Shown here: piece after piece, positions 1 to 9,691 of the stretch | How positions within the stretch are numbered: the stretch's first letter is position 1 | Layout of the letters: the number at the start of each line of letters is the position of its first letter | From: Pseudomonas nitroreducens | GTDB taxonomy: Bacteria; Pseudomonadota; Gammaproteobacteria; Pseudomonadales; Pseudomonadaceae | Assembly: GCF_024170165.1 (NCBI RefSeq) | Contig: NZ_JALJXP010000014.1 | Location: 1-64,000, forward strand | DNA: 64,000 nt | Direction: 5' to 3' | Made by a program: the position numbers and the translations under genes | The notes under the pieces: model-generated | What the model saw: only the letters and a program-made list of their open reading frames with translations | The model's database searches: none | What the model was told of the DNA's origin: nothing

Positions 1-140
1 GCTGGACGAAAGGGAGCGAAGTAGGCGATATCTGAAGATGCGAGTGTCACCCATGTGACTGAACTCGTTTGTTACCTATGTGGTTGTCTCCTACACCCCT
101 ACATCCGGCTTTTCGCTTCGCGAAAAGTACCCTCGGTTCT

Positions 141-229
141 TCGGAGTTTCAGGGGCCCGCTGCGAAGGGCCATCCCTGGCCCATCGCAGCTCTCGCGACA
201 TCCATGTCGCTCAACCCCTGAAACTCCGA
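141..229. repeat. Structured repeat able to form a three-way junction
   Basis: A perfect 15-bp inverted repeat (TCGGAGTTTCAGGGG at 141-155, its complement at 215-229) encloses two further hairpins. The first is GCTGCGA at 159-165 with TCGCAGC at 184-190, continued inside by GGGCCA at 167-172 and TGGCCC at 177-182. The second is GCGACAT at 195-201 with ATGTCGC at 204-210. Together they form a clover-like fold. This is directly visible in the sequence. Whether it acts as DNA or RNA, and whether it is mobile, is unknown. Confidence 0.7.
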
Positions 230-319
230 TCACCTTCAGCCTCCTGAAAGGGGCACTCCGGAGCATGCGGGTATTTCACTGGAAGTCTTTAAGAGCCAAG
301 AGCTCGATGCGCTTTTCGT

Positions 320-340
320 AGGAGCGAGCTTGCTCGCGAA
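320..340 (+). repeat. REP-type palindromic element
   Basis: AGGAGCGAGCTTGCTCGCGAA, with the palindrome GCGAGC-TT-GCTCGC. Identical 21-bp copies lie at 43515-43535 and 51675-51695. The preceding bases GCTTTTCGT also occur, reverse-complemented, beside the degenerate REP at 51725-51770. It matches the GC-rich REP families scattered between genes in Pseudomonas. Confidence 0.8.
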
Positions 341-412
341 CTGCTGCGCTGCGAACTCACTTGTAGGGATCGGGCCACGCTCGCAAACAGCGTCCGTTGG
401 TGCTGTTGAAAA

Positions 413-802
413 TCAAGCCTTCTGATCCGCCTGCCAAGCATCGATCACTTCCTGCGCCGCACGGAAGGCATCGATAGCCGCCGGAACACCGGCATACACC
501 GCGCAATGCAGCAGCGCCTCGCGAATCTCTTCCACCGTGCAGCCGTTGTTCAGCGCGCCGCGTACGTGGCCTTTCAGCTCCTGCGGGCACTTGAGCGCGG
601 TCAGCGCGGCCAGGGTGATCAGGCTGCGGGTCTTGAGCGGCAGGCCCTCGCGGTTCCACACGCCGCCCCAGGCGTGCTCGTTGACGAAGTCCTGCAGCGG
701 TTGGGTGAACTCGGTGGCGTTGCCCAGTGCGCGGTCGACGAAGACGTCGCCCATCACTTCACGACGGACCTGCTCGCCGGCCTTGCGGTTTTCATTGCTC
801 AT
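413..802 (-). CDS. Carboxymuconolactone decarboxylase family protein
   Basis: A 129-residue all-helical protein of the CMD/AhpD superfamily, the size of PcaC (4-carboxymuconolactone decarboxylase, protocatechuate branch of the beta-ketoadipate pathway). The family core is the central segment from the KTRSLITLAALTAL stretch (about residues 57-70) to the EIREALLHCAVYAGVPAA stretch (about 93-110). It has one Cys in each region (KCPQEL and LHCAVY) and no CxxC pair, so it is PcaC-like and not an AhpD peroxidase. A ribosome site AAGGA precedes the ATG. No other protocatechuate gene is near, so its substrate is uncertain; it stands alone beside the small lipoprotein gene. Confidence 0.8.
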   Translation of the reverse strand: MSNENRKAGEQVRREVMGDVFVDRALGNATEFTQPLQDFVNEHAWGGVWNREGLPLKTRSLITLAALTALKCPQELKGHVRGALNNGCTVEEIREALLHCAVYAGVPAAIDAFRAAQEVIDAWQADQKA

Positions 803-813
803 GACGGGTTCCT

Positions 814-1197
814 TCAGAGTCCTTCCAGGCGCACGCGGGCGGTGCCGGAGCGCAGCATGTTGAGTTGGTCGGCAGCAGCCTTGGAGACGTCGATGATCCG
901 CCCGCGGCCGAATGGTCCGCGGTCGTTGATGCGCACCACGACGCTGCGGCCGTTGTCGAGGTTGGTCACTCGCACCCGCGTGCCGAAGGCCAGGGTGCGG
1001 TGGGCGGCGGTCAGGGCGTTCTGGTTGAAACGCTCGCCGCTGGCGGTGCGCTTGCCATGGTGTGCCTTGCCGTAATACGACGCGGTGCCTTCGGCGCGGT
1101 AGCCGCGGCCGGAAACCTCCGAGTCGCTGTCGTATGACGTGGTGCTACAGCCGGCCAGCAGGGCCAGGCAGCCGACGAGGGCCATGGGTCGCAGCAT
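814..1197 (-). CDS. Small RlpA-like double-psi beta-barrel lipoprotein
   Basis: A 127-residue precursor with a lipobox LLAGC (Cys17) after a short hydrophobic leader, so it is an envelope lipoprotein. The mature part is one RlpA-type double-psi beta-barrel: GTASYYG, then [18 protein letters not shown], then INDRGPF. RlpA proteins are septal lytic transglycosylases that cleave glycan strands lacking stem peptides. This one lacks the C-terminal SPOR domain of full RlpA (over 300 residues in Pseudomonas), so it cannot be targeted to septa that way. The ATG at 1197 is chosen because GGAGG precedes it and the leader starts directly; an ATG 30 bases upstream would only add polar residues. Catalytic activity is inferred. 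Confidence 0.85.
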   Translation of the reverse strand: MLRPMALVGCLALLAGCSTTSYDSDSEVSGRGYRAEGTASYYGKAHHGKRTASGERFNQNALTAAHRTLAFGTRVRVTNLDNGRSVVVRINDRGPFGRGRIIDVSKAAADQLNMLRSGTARVRLEGL

Positions 1198-1212
1198 CGA
1201 ACCTCCGGACGT

Positions 1213-1236
1213 AAAAACGCCGGGCAAGCCCGGCGT
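1213..1236 (-). terminator. Rho-independent terminator of gatCAB
   Basis: A 9-bp stem (ACGCCGGGC / GCCCGGCGT, loop AA) followed on the minus strand by five T residues, placed just after the gatB stop codon. Confidence 0.85.
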
Positions 1237-1251
1237 CGTTGAAGTGTGGGC

Positions 1252-2697
1252 TCAGGCTTCGAGCTTCTTCTTCAGCAGTTCGTTCACTTGCGCCGGGTTG
1301 GCCTTGCCCTTGGCGGCTTTCATGGCCTGGCCGACGAAGAAGCCGAACATCTTGCCGCGCTTGGCTTCGTCGCTGGCGCGGTACTGTTCGACCTGCTCGG
1401 CGTTGGCCGCCAGCACGTCGTCCAGCAGCTTCTCGACGGCGCCCGAGTCGGTGTTCTGCACCAGGTCCTTGGCCTTGATGATCTCGTCGGGCGAGCCTTC
1501 ACCCTCGGCCATGGCGGCGAACACGGTCTTGGCCGCCTTGCCGTTGATGGTGCCGTCCTTCAGACGCAGGATCATGCCGCCCAGGTGCTCGGCGGAAACC
1601 GGCGACTGCTCGATTTCCAGGCCGTCCTTGTTGAGCAGGCTGGAAAGCTCGCCCATCACCCAGTTGGCCGCCAGCTTGGCGTCGGCGCAGATAGCCTGGA
1701 CCTGTTCGAAGTACTCGGCCATCTCGCGGCTGGCGGACAGCACGCTGGCGTCGTAGGCGGACAGGCCGTACTGGCTCTCGAAGCGCTCGCGCTTCTGGTC
1801 CGGCAGTTCCGGCAGCTGGCCGCGCAGTTCTTCGAGGAAGGCACGCTCGATCACCACCGGCAGCAGGTCCGGGCAGGGGAAGTAACGGTAGTCGTTGGCT
1901 TCTTCCTTGCTGCGCATGGAGCGCGTTTCGTCCTTGTTAGGGTCGTACAGGCGGGTTTCCTGCACGACCTTGCCGCCGTCCTCGATCAGCTCGATCTGCC
2001 GCTGCACTTCGTGGTTGATCGCCTTCTCGATGAAGCGGAAGGAGTTCACGTTCTTGATCTCGGCGCGGGTGCCGAACTCGGCCTGGCCCTTGGGGCGTAC
2101 CGAGACGTTGCAGTCGCAACGCAGCGAGCCTTCGGCCATGTTGCCGTCGCAGATGCCCAGGTAGCGCACCATGGCGTGGATCGCCTTGACGTAGGCCACG
2201 GCTTCCTTTGCGCTGCGGATGTCCGGCTCGGAGACGATCTCCAGCAGCGGAGTACCGGCGCGGTTCAGGTCGATGCCGCTCATGCCGTGGAAGTCTTCGT
2301 GCAGGCTCTTGCCGGCGTCCTCTTCCAGGTGCGCGCGGGTGATGCCGACGCGCTTGACGGTGCCGTCTTCCAGGGTGATGTCCAGGTGCCCCTTGCCGAC
2401 GATGGGGTGGTCCATCTGGCTGGTCTGGTAGCCCTTGGGCAGGTCCGGGTAGAAGTAGTTCTTCCGGGCGAAGACGTTGCGTTCGGCGATCTCGGCGTTG
2501 ATCGCCAGGCCGAACTGGCAGGCCATGCGTACGGCCTCCTGGTTCAGTACCGGCAGGGTGCCGGGCATGGCCAGGTCGACCAGGCTGGCCTGGGTGTTCG
2601 GGGCGGCGCCGAAGGTGGTGGCGCTACCGGAGAAGATCTTCGATTGGGTGGAGAGCTGTGCGTGGATTTCCAGCCCGATCACGGTTTCCCATTGCAT
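1252..2697 (-). CDS. gatB: Aspartyl/glutamyl-tRNA amidotransferase subunit B
   Basis: Subunit B of the GatCAB amidotransferase, 481 residues. It binds mischarged Glu-tRNA(Gln) or Asp-tRNA(Asn), phosphorylates the acyl group with ATP and adds ammonia tunnelled from GatA. The start [13 protein letters not shown] is the family's kinase-domain signature, followed by [11 protein letters not shown] and the [16 protein letters not shown]-like stretch. The C-terminal third (about residues 330-481) is the helical YqeY-like tail that grips the tRNA. It is last in gatC-gatA-gatB, 11 bases after gatA, with a terminator directly behind it. Length is typical and nothing is missing. Confidence 0.97.
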   Translation of the reverse strand: MQWETVIGLEIHAQLSTQSKIFSGSATTFGAAPNTQASLVDLAMPGTLPVLNQEAVRMACQFGLAINAEIAERNVFARKNYFYPDLPKGYQTSQMDHPIVGKGHLDITLEDGTVKRVGITRAHLEEDAGKSLHEDFHGMSGIDLNRAGTPLLEIVSEPDIRSAKEAVAYVKAIHAMVRYLGICDGNMAEGSLRCDCNVSVRPKGQAEFGTRAEIKNVNSFRFIEKAINHEVQRQIELIEDGGKVVQETRLYDPNKDETRSMRSKEEANDYRYFPCPDLLPVVIERAFLEELRGQLPELPDQKRERFESQYGLSAYDASVLSASREMAEYFEQVQAICADAKLAANWVMGELSSLLNKDGLEIEQSPVSAEHLGGMILRLKDGTINGKAAKTVFAAMAEGEGSPDEIIKAKDLVQNTDSGAVEKLLDDVLAANAEQVEQYRASDEAKRGKMFGFFVGQAMKAAKGKANPAQVNELLKKKLEA

Positions 2698-2708
2698 GTG
2701 TGTCGTCC

Positions 2709-4163
2709 TCAGAATCCAGCCGGTGCTTGTTTGTGCCAGTCGCTGACCAGTTGGTACTGGTGCGCGACGTTGAGCAGGCGGCCTTCCTGGAAGTACGGCG
2801 CGAGCAGCTGGACACCCACCGGCAGGCCGTCGACGAAGCCGGCCGGCATGGACAGGCCCGGGATGCCGGCGAGGTTGGCGGTGATGGTGTAGATGTCTTC
2901 CAGGTACTGGGCGACCGGGTCGTTGTTCTTCTCGCCCAGTTTCCAGGCCGGGTTGGGCGTGGTCGGACCGAGGATCACGTCGACTTCGGCGAAGGCGTTG
3001 GTGAAATCGTTCTTGATCAGACGGCGAATTTTCTGAGCCTTCAGGTAATACGCGTCGTAGTAACCGGCGGAAAGCGCGTAGGTGCCGACCATGATGCGGT
3101 TCTTCACTTCAGCGCCGAAACCTTCGGCACGGGAGCGCTTGTACAGGTCCTGGAGGTCCTTCGGGTCTTCGCAGCGGTAGCCGTAGCGAACGCCGTCGAA
3201 GCGCGACAGGTTGGAGCTGGCTTCTGCGGGCGCGATCACATAATAGGCAGGGATCGCGTGCTGCATGTTTGGCAGGGAGATCTCCTTGACCACCGCGCCG
3301 AGCTGCTTGAGCTGTTCGACCACCTTCATCACCGCGTCGGCGATGCGGCTGTCGAGACCGGCGCCGAAGTATTCCTTCGGCAGGCCGATGCGCAGGCCGG
3401 TCAGCGGTTTGGCCAGGGCGGCCAGGTAGTCGTCCACCGGCTGGTCGACGCAGGTGGAGTCCTTCGGGTCGAAGCCGGCCATGGCGCCGAGCATCAGTGC
3501 GCAGTCCTCGGCGGTGCGGGCCAGCGGGCCGCCCTGGTCGAGGCTGGAGGCGTAGGCGATCATGCCCCAGCGCGATACGCGGCCGTAGGTCGGCTTGATG
3601 CCGGTGAGGTTGGTCAGCGCGGCCGGCTGGCGGATCGAGCCGCCGGTGTCGGTGCCGGTGGCCGCCGGGATCAGGCGCGCGGCCACGGCGGCAGCGGAGC
3701 CACCGGAGGAGCCGCCCGGTACGCGGGAGGTATCCCAGGGGTTCTTCACCGGGCCGTAGTGGCTGGATTCGTTGGCCGAGCCCATGGCGAACTCGTCCAT
3801 GTTCAGCTTGCCCAGGCTCACGGTGCCGGCGTCGGCCAGGCGCTCGACGACGGTGGCGTCGTAGGGCGAGACGAAGGCGTCGAGAATCTTCGAACCGCAG
3901 CTGGTGCGCACGCCCTGGGTGCAGAACAGGTCCTTGTGGGCGATCGGTGCGCCCAGCAGGGCACCGGTCTCGCCTTTGGCGCGCCGCTCGTCGGCCGCCT
4001 TGGCCTGGGCCAGGGCGTTTTCTTCGGTGACGGTGATGAAGCTGTTCAACTGCGGGTCGAGCTGCTGGATGCGCGCGAGCAGGGCAGTGGCCAGTTCCTG
4101 GGCGGAGAATTGCTTGTCGGCGAGTCCGCGGGCGACTTCGGCGAGGGTCAATTGATGCAGCAT
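2709..4163 (-). CDS. gatA: Aspartyl/glutamyl-tRNA amidotransferase subunit A
   Basis: The amidase subunit of GatCAB, 484 residues, which releases ammonia from glutamine for transamidation on GatB. The amidase-signature Ser-Ser-Lys triad can be placed: Lys77 in GAPIAHKD, Ser152 in PGGSSGGSA and Ser176 in [10 protein letters not shown]. The glycine/serine-rich segment (about 150-180) is intact. It is the middle gene of gatCAB, 19 bases after gatC. The ATG at 4163 gives the usual N-terminus LHQLTLAEV. Confidence 0.97.
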   Translation of the reverse strand: MLHQLTLAEVARGLADKQFSAQELATALLARIQQLDPQLNSFITVTEENALAQAKAADERRAKGETGALLGAPIAHKDLFCTQGVRTSCGSKILDAFVSPYDATVVERLADAGTVSLGKLNMDEFAMGSANESSHYGPVKNPWDTSRVPGGSSGGSAAAVAARLIPAATGTDTGGSIRQPAALTNLTGIKPTYGRVSRWGMIAYASSLDQGGPLARTAEDCALMLGAMAGFDPKDSTCVDQPVDDYLAALAKPLTGLRIGLPKEYFGAGLDSRIADAVMKVVEQLKQLGAVVKEISLPNMQHAIPAYYVIAPAEASSNLSRFDGVRYGYRCEDPKDLQDLYKRSRAEGFGAEVKNRIMVGTYALSAGYYDAYYLKAQKIRRLIKNDFTNAFAEVDVILGPTTPNPAWKLGEKNNDPVAQYLEDIYTITANLAGIPGLSMPAGFVDGLPVGVQLLAPYFQEGRLLNVAHQYQLVSDWHKQAPAGF

Positions 4164-4182
4164 ATGTCCGTGTCCTTAGCGC

Positions 4183-4470
4183 TTACTCGATGACTTTCGG
4201 GACGAGGTAAAGGCCGTCTTCCACGGCCGGCGCGATGGCCTGGTAGGCTTCGCGGCGGTTCTCCTCGGTGACTGCGTCGGCGCGCAGGCGCTGCGTGGCT
4301 TCCAGCGGGTGGGCCAGGGGCTCCACGCCATCGGTGTCGACCGCCTGCATGGCATCGATCAGGCCGAGGATGTTGTTGAGGGTGTCGGTGGTGCGCGAAA
4401 TGTCGGCTTCCTCCAGGCCCAGGCGGGCGAGGTGGGCGATCTTTTCCACGTCGGAGCGTTCAAGCGCCAT
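4183..4470 (-). CDS. gatC: Aspartyl/glutamyl-tRNA amidotransferase subunit C
   Basis: The 95-residue subunit that wraps GatA and GatB and stabilises the complex. The family's opening motif, here [12 protein letters not shown], is at residues 8-19, and the C-terminus carries the usual [12 protein letters not shown] tail. It is first in the operon; its predicted promoter at 4600-4628 faces away from that of mreB. Confidence 0.95.
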   Translation of the reverse strand: MALERSDVEKIAHLARLGLEEADISRTTDTLNNILGLIDAMQAVDTDGVEPLAHPLEATQRLRADAVTEENRREAYQAIAPAVEDGLYLVPKVIE

Positions 4471-4599
4471 CGGGGTCTCCAGCTAGAGCGGCCCGGTTCG
4501 AACTGGACCTGGCCGGAAGGAATTGAGGGGGCAGGGAACAGAACCCGCGGCAGACGGTCGAAGGCCGCTGGGACGGGCCGGCAGGCCCGAAAAACGAGG

Positions 4600-4620
4600 A
4601 ATCTAGCATAAATTGCCGCC

Positions 4621-4628
<8 letters not shown>
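4600..4628 (-). promoter_or_regulatory. Predicted sigma-70 promoter of gatCAB
   Basis: On the minus strand, TTGGGC (4628-4623) and TAGATT (4605-4600) are separated by exactly 17 bp. The -35 overlaps that of the divergent mreB promoter. This is a prediction by consensus only. Confidence 0.45.
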
Positions 4629-5747
<1,119 letters not shown>

Positions 5748-5824
5748 GTTGGACGTGGAGGTTGGTTGACGTTTTGCCCGTGCTGGTGAAACTTCAACCG
5801 ACCTTGCACAGCTAGGAGCCGGTC

Positions 5825-6895
5825 ATCAAACCGATATTCTCCAAAGGGCCCTCGCTGGGCGCGCGCCTTCTGGTGCTCGCTGTCCTGTCGGTCGCCTTGA
5901 TGGTGGTCGATGCCCGCTTCGATTATCTGAAACCGGTACGCAGCCAGATGGGCCTCGTGCTGAGTCCCTTCTATGGCATCGCCGACTTCCCCGTTCGTGC
6001 CTGGGAAGGCGTGCGTGACCAGTTCACCAGCCGCAGCGAACTGCTGGCCGAGAACGAGCGCCTGAAGGCCGAGCAACTGCTGATGCAGCGCCGCCTGCAG
6101 AAGCTGGCCACCCTCACCGAACAGAACGTACGCCTGCGCGAGTTGCTCAACTCCTCCGCCCTGGTCGACGACAAGGTGCTGGTGGGCGAGCTGATCGGAG
6201 TCGACCCCAACCCCTTCACCCAGCGCATCCTGATCGACAAGGGCGAGAAGGACGGCGTGTTCCAGGGCCAGCCGGTGCTCGATGCCAGCGGCCTGATGGG
6301 CCAGGTGGTCGAGGTCATGCCTTACACCGCGCGCGTGCTGCTGCTGACCGATACCACCCACAGCATTCCGGTGCAGGTGAACCGCAATGGCCTGCGCGCC
6401 ATCGCCGTGGGCACCGGCAACCCGGAACGCCTGGAGCTGCGCTACGTCGCCGATACCGCCGACATCAAGGAAGGGGACCTGCTGGTCAGCTCCGGCCTTG
6501 GCCAGCGCTTCCCCGCTGGTTATCCGGTGGCAGTGGTGAAGGAAGTGCTGCACGATACGGGCGGGCCTTTCGCCACCATTCGTGCCGTACCGACCGCCAA
6601 GATGAACCGCAGCCGCTATGTGCTGCTGGTATTCAGCGACAGCCGCACCCCCGAACAGCGCGCCACCGATGCTGCCGAGGCCCAGGCCGAGGCTGACCGC
6701 AAGGCTGCCGAGTCCGGCGCGCCGATACAGCCTGCACCGGGCGCCCCGGCAGCCCAGCCACATGACGGCGCGCAGCCCGCTGTCCCTGCCGCTCCCGCCG
6801 CGCAGCCTGCCCATCCGGCCGGCAGCAATGGTGCGGCCCCTGCCGCGCCTGCCGGTGCGCCGGCTGCGCACCCGGATGCAAGGACCCGCCACTGA
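5825..6895 (+). CDS. mreC: Rod shape-determining protein MreC (apparent ATC start)
   Basis: Inner-membrane protein with a periplasmic beta domain that links MreB filaments to PBP2 and RodA. The expected N-terminus (IKPIFSKGPS, then a membrane segment ARLLVLAVLSVALMVV) is encoded from 5825, but the frame there offers no ATG, GTG or TTG: it runs TAG(5813)-GAG-CCG-GTC-ATC-AAA. AGGAG at 5814-5818 lies 6 bases before ATC, so an ATC start is my best reading, giving 356 residues. The first GTG (5873) would remove part of the membrane helix. A coiled coil (about 65-110) and the MreC beta domain (about 115-275) follow; the last 70 residues are Ala/Pro-rich. It overlaps mreD by one base (TGATG). Confidence 0.9.
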   Translation: MKPIFSKGPSLGARLLVLAVLSVALMVVDARFDYLKPVRSQMGLVLSPFYGIADFPVRAWEGVRDQFTSRSELLAENERLKAEQLLMQRRLQKLATLTEQNVRLRELLNSSALVDDKVLVGELIGVDPNPFTQRILIDKGEKDGVFQGQPVLDASGLMGQVVEVMPYTARVLLLTDTTHSIPVQVNRNGLRAIAVGTGNPERLELRYVADTADIKEGDLLVSSGLGQRFPAGYPVAVVKEVLHDTGGPFATIRAVPTAKMNRSRYVLLVFSDSRTPEQRATDAAEAQAEADRKAAESGAPIQPAPGAPAAQPHDGAQPAVPAAPAAQPAHPAGSNGAAPAAPAGAPAAHPDARTRH

Positions 6896-7383
6896 TGGCG
6901 GCGCAGGGCTCGAACAACGGCTGGGCCATCTGGCTCACCCTGCTGGCGGCGCTGCTGCTGTCGGTGGCTCCGATGCCCAGCTTCATGGAAATCGGCCGTC
7001 CGCTGTGGCTGGCGATGTTCCTCACCTACTGGGTGCTCTACCTGCCGCACAAGGTCGGCATGCTGACGGCCTGGGTGTTCGGCGTTGCCGAAGACGTGCT
7101 CTACGGCAGCCTGCTGGGGCAGAACGCCCTGATTCTCAGCCTGATCATCTGTCTGGTGCTATCGCTGCATCAGCGCCTGCGCATGTTCCCCATCTGGCAG
7201 CAATGCCTGGTGTTGCTGGTGGTCTTCGGTCTCGCCCAGCTGGTCCAGCTGTGGATCAGCGCCCTGACCGGCAACCGCCCGCCAACCCTGGTGTTCCTCC
7301 TGCCGGCACTGGTCAGCGCCTTGCTCTGGCCCTGGGTCTACACACTGCTGCGGGCCCTGCGGCTGCGCCTGAACATCAACTGA
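6895..7383 (+). CDS. mreD: Rod shape-determining protein MreD
   Basis: A 162-residue integral membrane protein of the elongasome, partner of MreC. It is almost wholly hydrophobic, with about five membrane segments, beginning WAIWLTLLAALLLSVAPMP and ending in a basic tail (LLRALRLRLNIN). Translation is coupled to mreC through the TGATG overlap. A GC hairpin with no T-run follows at about 7387-7400, so transcription probably continues into maf. Confidence 0.93.
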   Translation: MAAQGSNNGWAIWLTLLAALLLSVAPMPSFMEIGRPLWLAMFLTYWVLYLPHKVGMLTAWVFGVAEDVLYGSLLGQNALILSLIICLVLSLHQRLRMFPIWQQCLVLLVVFGLAQLVQLWISALTGNRPPTLVFLLPALVSALLWPWVYTLLRALRLRLNIN

Positions 7384-7443
7384 TCGCCCCCTTGCGGGGG
7401 AATCGCCGGGTCCGCGCTGCGCAGGCCCGCTTCGGAGTCCCTG

Positions 7444-8028
7444 ATGGCCCAGCTGTACCTCGCCTCCAGTTCGCCGCGCCGCCGCGAACTGCTCACCCAG
7501 ATCGGCCTGCCGTTCCATATAGTGCCTGCGTCCATCGATGAAACGCCCGAGTCCGGCGAGTCGGCGCATGCCTATGTCGAGCGCCTGGCGCGCGGCAAGG
7601 CCCAGGCTGGGCTGAACTTCCTCGCCCAGCGTGCCGACGTCTGCGTGCTGGGGGCCGATACCGCCGTGGTGCTGGATGGCCGCATCCTCGGCAAGCCGGT
7701 GGATCGCGACGACGCCCTGGCCATGCTGCGGGCCCTGTCCGGCCGTGAGCACGAAGTGCTGACCGCCGTGGCGGTGGCCGATCGGGATCGCTGCGAAGCG
7801 CGCGTGGTCAGCAGTCGCGTGGTCTTCCGCGAGGTATCCGTCGAGGAAGCCGAGCGTTATTGGGAAACCGGCGAGCCGCAGGATAAAGCCGGTGGCTATG
7901 CTATCCAGGGGCTTGCGGCGGTGTTCGTCAGCCGCGTCGAGGGCAGCTACAGCGCCGTGGTCGGCCTGCCTCTTTGCGAAACCTCGGCATTGCTGGCTGA
8001 CTTCTCCATTCCCAGCTGGCAGTCTTGA
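7444..8028 (+). CDS. Maf-family nucleotide pyrophosphatase (dTTP/UTP type)
   Basis: A 194-residue Maf/HAM1-fold house-cleaning enzyme that hydrolyses nucleoside triphosphates to monophosphates. Family motifs are [10 protein letters not shown] (residues 7-16), the ADTAVVLDG region, the [22 protein letters not shown] stretch read in two parts, and the [10 protein letters not shown] loop. The position mreD-maf-rng-yhdP equals that of E. coli YhdE, the paralogue acting on dTTP and UTP, which favours that specificity over the YceF type. Confidence 0.9.
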   Translation: MAQLYLASSSPRRRELLTQIGLPFHIVPASIDETPESGESAHAYVERLARGKAQAGLNFLAQRADVCVLGADTAVVLDGRILGKPVDRDDALAMLRALSGREHEVLTAVAVADRDRCEARVVSSRVVFREVSVEEAERYWETGEPQDKAGGYAIQGLAAVFVSRVEGSYSAVVGLPLCETSALLADFSIPSWQS

Positions 8029-8075
8029 TCGGAAAGTAGCGCTGGCACGACTCCGGGCGCGATAAGGAAGGGCGC

Positions 8076-9533
8076 ATGAGCGAAGAGATCCTGATCAATA
8101 TCACGCCGATGGAATCGCGCGTGGCGGTGGTGGAGAACGGCGTCCTGCAGGAGGTCCACGTCGAGCGCACGCTGCGCCGCGGGATCGTCGGCAACATCTA
8201 CAAGGGCAAGGTCGTGCGCGTGCTCCCCGGCATGCAGGCGGCCTTCGTCGACGTCGGTCTGGAGCGCGCGGCCTTCATCCACGCTGCGGAGATTTCCAAT
8301 CGCGAGGGTAGCGCCGTGGAGAGCATCGGTGCGCTGGTCCACGAGGGGCAGAGCCTGGTGGTACAGGTCACCAAGGACCCCATCGGCACCAAGGGCGCAC
8401 GCCTCACCACGCACCTGTCGATCCCCTCGCGCTACCTGGTCTACATGCCGCGCACCAGCCATGTCGGCATTTCCCTGAAGATCGAGGACGAGCACGAGCG
8501 CGAGCGCCTCAAGCAGGTGGTCGCCAAGTGCGTCGAGGCCGAGGGTATCGTCGAGCGAGGTGGGTTCATCCTGCGCACTGCGGCCGAGGGCGCTGGTGAA
8601 GACGAGATCCTCGCCGATATCCGCTATCTGCGCCGCCTCTGGGACCAGATCGACGCGCAGATCCAGACCGTCGGCGCGCCGACGATGATCTACGAAGACC
8701 TCTCCCTGGCCCTGCGCACACTGCGCGACCTGGTGAATCCGCGCATCGAGAAGATCCGTGTCGATTCCCGGGAGAACTTCCAGAAGATCACGCAGTTCGT
8801 CGAAGAACTGATGCCGGAAATCGCCGACCGCCTGGAGCACTACCCGGGCGAGCGGCCGATCTTCGACCTCTACGGCGTCGAGGATGAGGTGCAGAAGGCG
8901 CTGGAGCGCAAGGTGCTGCTCAAGTCCGGCGGCTATCTGATCATCGACCCGACCGAGGCGATGACCACCATCGACGTGAACACTGGCGCCTTCGTCGGCC
9001 ATCGCAACCTCGAAGAGACCATCTTCAAGACCAACCTCGAGGCGGCCACCGCCATCGCCCGCCAGCTGCGCCTGCGCAACCTGGGCGGGATCATCATCAT
9101 CGACTTCATCGACATGGAAGACGAGGAGCACCGCCGCCAGGTCCTGCGGACCCTGGAGAAGCAGCTCGAACGCGACCATGCCAAGACCAACATCATCGGC
9201 ATCACCGAGCTGGGCCTGGTGCAGATGACCCGCAAGCGCACCCGCGAAAGCCTGGTGCAGGTGCTCTGCGAGCCCTGCCCGAGCTGCCAGGGGCGCGGCA
9301 TGCTGAAAACGGCCGAGACCATCTGCTACGAGATATTCCGCGAGATCCTTCGCGAGGCCCGGGCCTACCAAGCCAACTCCTATCTGGTGCTGGCCAATCA
9401 GAAGGTGGTAGATCGCCTGCTCGACGAGGAGTCGGGCAATGTCGCTGACCTGGAGCTGTTCATCGGTCGTCCCATCAAGTTCCAGGTCGAGGCCATGTAT
9501 TCCCAGGAGCAGTACGACGTGGTCCTGCTTTGA
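8076..9533 (+). CDS. rng: Ribonuclease G
   Basis: Endoribonuclease that matures the 5' end of 16S rRNA and cuts AU-rich single-stranded RNA; 485 residues. An S1 RNA-binding domain lies at about 35-125 (NIYKGKVVRVLPGMQAAFVD). The RNase E/G catalytic aspartates sit in TTIDVNTGAFVG and IIIIDFIDMED, and the Zn-link CEPCPSCQG follows at about 409. It lacks the long RNA-degradosome tail of RNase E. The ATG at 8076 gives the usual SEEILIN N-terminus. Confidence 0.96.
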   Translation: MSEEILINITPMESRVAVVENGVLQEVHVERTLRRGIVGNIYKGKVVRVLPGMQAAFVDVGLERAAFIHAAEISNREGSAVESIGALVHEGQSLVVQVTKDPIGTKGARLTTHLSIPSRYLVYMPRTSHVGISLKIEDEHERERLKQVVAKCVEAEGIVERGGFILRTAAEGAGEDEILADIRYLRRLWDQIDAQIQTVGAPTMIYEDLSLALRTLRDLVNPRIEKIRVDSRENFQKITQFVEELMPEIADRLEHYPGERPIFDLYGVEDEVQKALERKVLLKSGGYLIIDPTEAMTTIDVNTGAFVGHRNLEETIFKTNLEAATAIARQLRLRNLGGIIIIDFIDMEDEEHRRQVLRTLEKQLERDHAKTNIIGITELGLVQMTRKRTRESLVQVLCEPCPSCQGRGMLKTAETICYEIFREILREARAYQANSYLVLANQKVVDRLLDEESGNVADLELFIGRPIKFQVEAMYSQEQYDVVLL

Positions 9534-9691
9534 GCAGCGGATCGCACAACCTGGGGGCTCGGCAGGAGGCCGTCGTGCAATGGGGTTTTTTGGAGCTTTG
9601 CCTGACGCACACTGTCAGACCTGGTTCGACATTGCCTGGCTGGGAGGCCGCTCGATGACCCTTCGCTTCACTGCACAGGCAGCCGGCTGAC

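Larger units (their letters stand above)
1..412. other. Intergenic region with mobile-element debris, no convincing complete gene
   Basis: No full gene is visible here. Frame 2 stays open from position 2 to a TGA at 56-58, ending in residues YLKMRVSPM, so the first bases could be the 3' end of a truncated gene lying mostly outside the window. Two imperfect 11-bp direct repeats follow (GTCACCCATGT at 46-56, GTTACCTATGT at 71-81), of the kind seen near insertion-sequence ends. A perfect 8-bp hairpin with a TTC loop lies at 109-127. The rest holds the structured repeat at 141-229 and the REP at 320-340, described separately. The mobile-element reading is inference. Confidence 0.4.

Noticed and set aside
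55-321. 88-residue open frame in the left intergenic region
   Set aside because: It runs straight through the three-way-junction repeat and hairpins, has no ribosome site or domain, and its Arg/Pro/Ser-rich product is typical of repeat translation.
7387-7400. Hairpin CCCCC-TTGC-GGGGG after mreD as a terminator
   Set aside because: No T-run follows on either strand, and maf and rng continue in the same direction.
8043-8058. TGGCACG resembling a sigma-54 -24 element before rng
   Set aside because: The -12 position reads CGGG instead of TTGC, and the sequence lies in the maf-rng gap with no enhancer-binding context.
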